This document shows, in pieces, positions 57,333 through 64,000 of a DNA stretch of 64,000 nt. This stretch comes from Xanthostigma xanthostigma (taxonomy: Eukaryota; Arthropoda; Insecta; Raphidioptera; Raphidiidae), in assembly GCA_963575645.1 (NCBI GenBank), contig OY754464.1:45994192-46058191 (forward strand), in the 5' to 3' direction. Within the stretch, counting starts at the first letter, position 1, and each line of letters starts with the position of its first letter. The position numbers and the translations under genes were made by a program. The notes below the pieces were generated by a model. It was not told the origin of the DNA. It did no database searches and saw nothing but the letters and a program-made list of their open reading frames with translations.

Positions 57333-57340
57333 CTATAGAC

Positions 57341-59974
57341 AAATAATTGTATAGATTTCTAGTTAAATGCGGGTTGGAACGGTAAAATTTTTTAATTCCC
57401 TTTTGTAATCTGTACATCTTTTTTAAATTGATTTGACCCTTACAAGTGCATCACCTTGTATATAATTTCATATATGTACCTATATATTATAAGGGCATTT
57501 GATAAGGTGACAATGCCGAATAGTTGAGAATAAATTAAATTCTGTTTATACATTTCTACATACATAATTATCCTATGTGTACAACATTATAATATAGTAG
57601 TGTACAGTAATTTCATTATAGTAGCTTTTTCTTTGAACATAGCTGATTATAAAAGTTTGTGTTTTTGCCAGGAGTATTTCTTCACTGATTTGTTCCTACT
57701 CCGGGCGTACAAATCGAATTCCGAAAAAATGTGAATGTTTGGAAATATATCTTAGAATTAAAAGAAGTAATGCTTCTTATTATATATACCGAAACAATTC
57801 AGAAGGCTTCTCTTTAACATACTTCATTGCTTGCAATTATTGGCTTAGCTTCGGATAGATAGAATCATAGAACCCGATTCATAAATTGTCTTTGAACTTA
57901 TTCGAGTAGTGACGAACGGCAAACACGTCCGATGAAACTTGATTGTTTAGCTCATCGATTCTCTATGCCGCTATGCGTAAGAGTGTGTGTAAAAGCAAGG
58001 TCAGTCAGTTTTAACAGTCACACGCGTCAAAATATCATTACGCCCGAGATATGTATCTACCCAATTTTTTGCGCGTACTACTCCTTACTAAATAGCTGAT
58101 TTTCACTTCATATACTGAAAATGAATTGGAAAACAGCTATTTTCAACATCTTTGACAGTAACAACCTTCACTAATATTAGGTTGTTCATGGAAATTACTA
58201 TTCGCCGCTATTTGATAAAGGGTGTGCAAAAACATAATTTAACATCGGGATTTTTTTAAAATGCTAAAACATCAATACGTTATAATATAAAGATCGTCTA
58301 TAGATTTTAAAATCGGTGGGTTGTCCAGTGAACATAGTAAATGTATGTTTTGAAGTTATGTGCAGTATGATATGTACGATGTTTGAACGAATAATCATGA
58401 TCAAAATTTAAATACTTTTTTTATCCCACATTGTCATTGAATAAAAAAGTACTGTAACACCGTGACACTCCCTTATTCACAGTATATGAAAAAGGACGAG
58501 ACGAGTCTCGCATTATTCATTATATATAAAGAATGTTTCTAAAAAATAAACCCGAAAACAATGACAGATATCTTCAGAAAAATATTTTTATCCCCTTTTC
58601 GATGTATAAAAAGGGCATGTGTTGCGAAACACGCGGTTGAAGTAAAGCTTATAAATTCTTTTATTTGAAACATAATAGAGTGAGCCCTTACCACAATAAT
58701 ATTTTTTTTGTTTTATTTAAGGTTATTCTGGTAATTCGCGTCAACAATTTTTATTTCTCAAAGAAGTCACAATTTTTTTGACGAATTTCGTTCCATCCCA
58801 GTATTTTACCCTTCAAATTGTCTAAGAAGTTCTACCTCAAAAAGTGAGTGCTTCCGATCACACTGAAAACAATGCAAACTTTTAAGACAATTCATTATTT
58901 TTTTTCTGCCATCTATTAGCAAGTTAACTAATTTCTCTACTCTAGTACCGCGGCTATATTCCACCTCTACTTCCACCACGCTTGTTTCTTACAATGGAAT
59001 CACTTCTACGTATACCAAGTCAAAAACGAAACAGTCAGTATAACCTTGTATTTTTAGAGGTCACCCATTTTCCAGAATTATTTGGATTTAGTACCAATTC
59101 ATATTTTCAGTTTGTTACTAATCGAAGTAGAATCTGGATTCTGGGAACGGGGGCTTGTAATAGAGGAGTCCCATTGCAACGGCATTGCCACACGCTCAGC
59201 TATTCTCAAATAAAATGCTTATCAAGATGTTAAGCCAAGTAAGAATGTTTGGGTTATATGATTACGCAACCCGGCTTCAAGTTCCGTGCGGATACAATCT
59301 TTAAAATGCAGTTGGAGTGTGAATATTGGCTTGTTATCGTAATAAGGTGAAATTTCGAATTTTCCGGATACATGTTGTTGATTCGAAATTAATATTTTTT
59401 TATGCTTAACATTTTTTGATAGATTTCTATCAAGTTGGCCGTACGCCTAGACGAAATTATTTATAATATAGAGATTTCAGAGACAACTCTTTATTCTAGC
59501 GGGAGACCCCAATCATCGGTATATTCCTGTATAATTTTTCGGTGCCATTCTGTATATTCTTCTTCATTTAGTACACAATAACACCTATGAGGCTATGATC
59601 TACTGTTGCAGTGACTAAGTCCGCGTGTTATTTATTTTATATACATAGAGATCTGCATAATAAAAGACTGCGGTCATACTCTAGAGTCTACACATTGAAG
59701 AGAAATTTATAAGAGTGTGCGTATGTATGTACCTACACTTTAGAATTGAAAGATATGTGGAATAGATCGTAATTAATAATATGCTTACTTAATTAAAAAA
59801 CGTGTGGATAGGTGCGTTCCACCGATATTAACAATTTAACGTGACGTCGCTGTATTATGTTTTATTCTATTTCAATTGAATTATTTATTCCAATTGTAAT
59901 GCAGATATTCTGTTGGCTTTTTATATACAAATGTAGGTACGGAATAAATGGATAAGATTATCATTTCCTAGCAG
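57341..59974. other. AT-rich intronic DNA, nothing recognised
   Basis: A stretch at 58800-58985 vaguely resembles family D (AAAAAGTGAGTGCTTCC, CTTCCACCACGCTTG). No gene recognised elsewhere. Confidence 0.45.
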
Positions 59975-60020
59975 TTCGGGTCCGGCTTCGCCCGAGTTTG
60001 TTACTTAACCCGTCGGAGAT
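59975..60020 (+). repeat. dispersed repeat head fragment
   Basis: GCAGTTCGGGTCCGGCTTCG followed by CCCGAGTTTGTTACTTAACC resembles the family A head only. Confidence 0.4.
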
Positions 60021-61327
60021 GGAGAATTTTTTTTTGTAGAATGTTTTATACTCAACAAAGTTTCCATACATTAAAACGATTTAGACATACCAAGAAAACC
60101 TTCAATTTAGTCTGTTTTTTGTCAGCTTGCTCCAGTAAAATTGTCCCAAAATCTAGGCCAAACCTAATTATTAAATAATAATTTAAAAATTTAAAAAAAT
60201 CAGACTGTTTAAATATATTCACAGTTGGTTTACTACTACACGTAGCGAATGAAAAAGAAAACAATGGACATCTTGCGCGTTGTTTCTGAACGATTCTAGG
60301 CATTCGCTTTACGTCATTTCCCTAGCCAACTTCCGCGATAGAAAATTTTCCGTTGCTTGCGAGCCAAGAATTTTCGAAAATTGGCTAGTGGTTTTCGAAA
60401 AAAAAGAATTAATTATAGATTTTATGGAAGAACAAGAGACTAGTAAGTAGTATTATAGACAGACAGAAGTCTCATCATAAGACTTCCATTTGTACCTTTT
60501 GTCATTTGTGGTACTGAATCCTAAAAACAGTGACACAATCTTCTGTTAGCGTTCGATTTAAATGGAAACGTATAGATACGTGTTGTGAATGAAAACATAA
60601 ATTAGTCTGGTAAATATGTTTAGTTGATTTCTGTTTTTCCGTGTGCAAGGTGACTAATTCGACTCTGAACACCTTTTTTCAATGTGCCACATAAAACATC
60701 ATAATGTGTCATGTTTTTGTACTGACTTATTACCTTATACATTGACATTATATCTCGTCACCTGTTTACTTTTCTTGCACTGCATTTTGTATACTGAGTG
60801 GTTCATAAGCTTTAGAACTGGTAACCTGTTTTTTTCGGACTCTATACCCAACTACCCAAGAGTGGCTGCATGAAGGATAGGGAGAAAGGAGACTAATTTT
60901 GGCAGGCAATGCAAAGCACGTTTCCCAAAAAAAGGGTTTGTAAAAAAAAAACTGATCAGCATACCTCTGGAAAATTTGGGGAAAATCTGCTCAAAATTGA
61001 AAATGTTAAACTTAGAAGGCTGAAAACGTCTGAATCGCTAGATTAATACGTCTCAAATAAGCATACAAAGTCAGGATCGAATGATTAATTATATTTATTT
61101 ATAAAACGGCAAATATATGTGACGGGAACGTATAAGAAAATTCGGAGGAAAATAGTGTTAAGAAGTAAATTTTCATTACGTGGACTGGAATGTTTTCGAT
61201 TTTAAATAATGTAATATAACAAACATCTAAAATAAAAACCATCAAAATCGGAACTGTTCTTCAAGATTGTGAAGTAAAAACCTTCATTGATTCGACTGTT
61301 AGTATTGATAGAGCTTATACAATATCC
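60021..61327. other. intronic DNA, nothing recognised
   Basis: An 83-codon minus-strand frame at 60052-60303 shows no known domain. No element ends seen. Confidence 0.5.
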
Positions 61328-61715
61328 ATACTAATATTATAATTTATGCGAAAGTAACTCTGTCTGTCTGTTACCTTTTCACGCCTAAATCACTAAACAG
61401 ATTTCGATAATACTGGCATGGAGATAGGTTGCATCCTGGAGAAGGATATAGGTTACCTTTTTTCTAAAAAAAAAATCCTAAAGGAGGTGAAACAGGGGAA
61501 TCCATCATTTTTTAAATTGGGGTTATGAAAATGCATATTTAGGCTTTTGATAAGAAATAAAGAATAATTTACGTGTTTCAGCATTTTTGCAAAATCATCC
61601 CTCCGAGGGGTAAAATAGAGGATGATTTCAAAATTCACATGTAATATATATGTATAATATATACATATATACTTGTGGCAAAAAATCGAAGTGTATATAA
61701 ACATTGTGTTTTAAG
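61328..61715 (+). repeat. dispersed repeat family F, copy 2
   Basis: CATACTAATATTATAATTTA, CTTTTCACGCCTAAATCACT, AACAGATTTCGATAATACTG, ATAGGTTACCTTTTTTC, CCTAAAGGAGGTGAAACAGG and AAGTGTATATAAACATTGTG follow the order seen at 21279-21575. Confidence 0.65.
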
Positions 61716-61724
61716 GTGGTACTG

Positions 61725-61795
61725 TAATACGATGGAGCTGAAGACTCCACTACTGTTGTAGCTGCCGTATTTCACCTCAATCGCTTGACCGGCTA
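61725..61795 (-). repeat. family C hairpin repeat, reverse single unit
   Basis: In reverse complement: GCCGGTCAAGCGATTGAGGT, GAAATACGGCAGCTACAACA, then GTAGTGGAGTCTTCAGCTCC, matching the units at 12610-12785 and 24585-24765. Confidence 0.55.
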
Positions 61796-62087
61796 GTAAT
61801 AAATATAATGTCAAAAATTAATACAGAATCAAACCTTAAGTTTAATATATTTTAGAGTTAACCTGTATACCAAAGTTAAAAAGATTTTTGTTTGTGTGGG
61901 CAATTTATTAATGTGATGGAAGATGAGTGATGTCAGTATTCTCATTGTGCTGATGATACATATTAATAGCGGAACAATTTTTATTAATGTTCTGAAAATT
62001 ACACCTTATAGAATTAATAATCTATTCCGTCTTTAATTTCACGTATTAACTTGTGTTTAAATATACATTCGTTTATATGCGGCTGTA

Positions 62088-62290
62088 CAACAGAGCAAGT
62101 AACCTTGTGGTGAAAGCTTTAGACTCTTTCATTTGGAAGGTACTGGATTCGAATCTCGGCGAGTGCAGATGTGACCGACATTTTCCTTACTGTTTTCTCG
62201 CCAAGAAAAGGTATATCTTCCACTGGATCATCGTGTTGAGGATTTCCAAGTTCTCCTTTAATAATTCCACTTAAATATCGAGATGGTTTC
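62088..62290 (+). mobile_element. tRNA-derived SINE candidate 1
   Basis: A-box-like TGGTGAAAGCT at 62108 and B-box-like GATTCGAATCT at 62146-62156 lie 38 bp apart, followed by a GC-richer body (GGCGAGTGCAGATGTGACCG). The pol III promoter arrangement suits a tRNA-derived SINE; the tail was not delimited. Confidence 0.45.
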
Positions 62291-62319
62291 TTAAGACCGC
62301 TCCAAAAGAGGCTGGTTTT

Positions 62320-62480
62320 GTCGCTAGAATCAATGCTGGGACTTGTGCTGGTTAGTGCGCGGGCTTCGAGGATGCAAATGACGTCACTGTGGGCTCGAGT
62401 GCGAGGTCACAAGATGGATTTCAAAATTAGAACCGAGGCTATTTTTCTTACTTGTTTGAGCAAGAACCAATCAGGAAACA
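62320..62480 (+). mobile_element. tRNA-derived SINE candidate 2
   Basis: A-box-like TGGTTAGTGCGCG at 62349 and B-box-like GGGCTCGAGTGCG at 62391 are 42 bp apart in a GC-richer patch. The 3' limit is uncertain. The 110-codon open frame overlapping it is treated as chance. Confidence 0.35.
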
Positions 62481-62723
62481 GTATCTTGTTACGTGAACGA
62501 CATGGACAAACACCCACAAACAAACACGATGTCATAGCGTGTGTTCTGTTCAGAGACAATAAACGTCCACTTTTATTTACATTTGATCTATCACTGTGCA
62601 GTATGCACGCACTAAATCCATCTACAAAGCATATTCAAGCGAACACATGAAAGCCATCACCAAAACCAAGCAGTCAAATCTAGCAAGGAATCTAGCGGCA
62701 AAAGCAGACTCGTGTGCAGCGTC
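62481..62723. other. intronic DNA, nothing recognised
   Basis: No gene or element recognised. Confidence 0.5.
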
Positions 62724-62811
62724 GTTAAATTTCTGTGTCACTTTAGTTGATGTAATTTTAAAATTCGCTAGAAAGTGACAACAAATTAACACCGCTCTGC
62801 AAATTTAAAAT
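62724..62811. mobile_element. short inverted-repeat element (MITE relic), copy 2
   Basis: GTTAAATTTCTGTGTCACTT and AAGTGACAACAAATTAAC are inverted around TAGTTGATGTAATTTTAAAA. It is the diverged partner of 30690-30775. Confidence 0.5.
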
Positions 62812-63756
62812 CGTGCTATAAAAGTTCGCTTACCTTCGTATACTAAGTTAAAATTGAAAAAAAAAATGTATAAAATAACAGGAATATAGTAGGTACGAGT
62901 GGCATCTGTGAATCTGTTCCTTTGTCTGTAGCTGCTTCTAGAGCCTAAACCACCGAATCGATTTTCCTAAACTGCTGCATCTGTATTCAGGACAGTCGTA
63001 CCTCGCTAGGCGAAATCGGTTATTGTCAAATGAGGGAAAAGTGGACCTTTAAAACCCTGTAAAAACAGTTAAAAAATTAGAAAATATTTTTTTCGAAATC
63101 ATTTAATACAGTTTATAAAAGACAATAATAGATGGCTTCAGCTGTCAAGCGTCTATATCCTAAAAATGTCTCGAATTTCTTGTGTACAGTTCTTGGTAAA
63201 TTTTCCCCCGTGTGGGTATTTTTTTCTATTTATTCTATTTTTATTTTTATATAGGTAAGTATTACTTAGCAGATATATTTATTGTCATTTAAATAATACG
63301 AGAAGAATAGGTGTGTTAATAATTCATACACAAGGCTGAAGAAATCACAATTCAATTCTTATAATAGAAACGAAATAGATTTGACTATTGAGCACATTAA
63401 ATTTATTGATAAACGATTTGAAAATAAATAAATTTATTGTTACTAAAATAATTTACATATTAAATACACGAATGAAAATGTAATTTCGATCATTATCATT
63501 GAAAATGATTAAATAGTCATGAAATAAATCAACCAACTCCTATAAACATTAAACTAATCTAAAAACTTCAAGTTGAATGAAACACTTACCTATATTATAC
63601 ATTGTGTACGCGTAAATTGGCACCGTAAAATTTACGTAAGATTTTGTCTATAAAATCTAATTGCGATATACAATTTTTTATTAGAATTTCTCTACTAGAT
63701 TTCGCCGCTGTCTTTTCGGTTCGCTCACGTGACTGTCGATTTCGGCGGAAACCTCA
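62812..63756. other. AT-rich intronic DNA, nothing recognised
   Basis: No gene or element recognised. Confidence 0.5.
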
Positions 63757-63758
63757 TA

Positions 63759-64000
63759 CAGGGTGCGGCAGCTTAACTTAATAAAACCCATTGTATGAAT
63801 CAGAATTTTTCTAAAGTATTGTTTTACTTAGTTTTTAAAGATCAAATCAGGTAGGTGACGTCCCCCATTCTCCGTACACTGAGTAAACCGATTTCTGGCG
63901 TTTGTCATGACTCTTGCCAGCATATCAGGTATTATCCTGGTAATTTTTTCCTGGATGTTGGTCTTCAAATCTTGTAGGGTCATGAGACGGTTCACATAAA
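63759..64000 (-). mobile_element. Tc1/mariner-type element, cut by the window edge
   Basis: The terminal sequence CAGGGTGCGGCAGCTTAACT starts next to a TA (63757-63758), and the transposase C-terminus follows on the minus strand. The other end lies beyond 64000. Confidence 0.7.
63828..63999 (-). CDS. partial transposase, C-terminal ~56 residues
   Basis: An open frame enters from the right edge and ends with TAA at 63828-63830. It contains VNRLMTLQDLKTNIQEKI, IIPDMLARVMTNARNRF and TENGGRHLPDLIFKN. The LQxLKxxI and RxxxCxxxxGxHL-type pattern is that of the C-terminal tail of Tc1/mariner (DDE_3) transposases in insects. No stop or frameshift is visible in this part, so the element may be fairly young. 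The catalytic domain lies outside the window. Confidence 0.7.
   Translation of the reverse strand, partial: YVNRLMTLQDLKTNIQEKITRIIPDMLARVMTNARNRFTQCTENGGRHLPDLIFKN

Noticed and set aside
62318-62650. 110-codon open frame
   Set aside because: Overlaps a SINE-like promoter module and has no recognisable domain; probably a chance frame in GC-richer DNA.
25405-64000. Further retn exons downstream
   Set aside because: Looked for the continuation TPINRLPIM and KLWQEIIKGLHLP on the plus strand and found nothing matching.

Overview
This 64 kb window is AT-rich eukaryotic nuclear DNA, most likely from an insect. Only one stretch of ordinary host coding sequence is recognisable: a 73-bp internal exon at 25332-25404 (+), flanked by a consensus acceptor and donor. 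It encodes the start of the ARID DNA-binding domain of the retained/dead ringer (retn, ARID3-type) transcription factor. No other retn exon was found on either side. I therefore read almost the whole window as two very long introns of this gene, at least 25.3 kb upstream and at least 38.6 kb downstream of the exon. There is no operon-like organisation, rRNA, intact tRNA or CRISPR array.

The rest is intronic DNA filled with transposable elements and their relics. The most striking is at 14676-19990. Two apparently identical 2653-bp DNA transposons lie head to tail with one T between them, and the pair is flanked by a single 4-bp target duplication (AAAT). Each copy has near-perfect ~30-bp terminal inverted repeats, iterated subterminal motifs, and an intact two-exon gene for a 607-residue DDE-type transposase, tentatively of the Sola superfamily. 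This is the only young-looking element in the window.

Other elements, left to right: a 500-bp inverted-repeat element (589-1088); a degenerate ~155-bp tandem array (2290-2800); the 3' end of a non-LTR retrotransposon (3236-3680, with a second 3' end at 54166-54274); an internally deleted mariner (5674-6609); a foldback element (7296-8070) inside a repeat that also occurs without it (4421-4565); a SINE-like head (9583-9650); an inverted-repeat MITE (21659-22016); a hairpin element 350 bp after the exon (25751-26120); a Harbinger-like MITE (27604-27726) with an empty-site paralogue; two hAT-like MITEs with 8-bp target duplications (28834-29363 and 57072-57332); a 1.47-kb near-perfect palindrome (39378-40847); a mariner (51714-52792) nested in an older repeat; two further tRNA-like SINE candidates (62.1-62.4 kb); and the end of a Tc1/mariner element cut by the right edge (63759-64000).

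A diffuse background of short dispersed repeats links many places. They begin with ACTAG followed by a CCCGG-type or TACCCGCG-type head and often end in TTAGTATAGAT. Long stretches between elements hold nothing recognisable and are listed as such. All homology statements come from recognising motifs by eye. No database search was possible.
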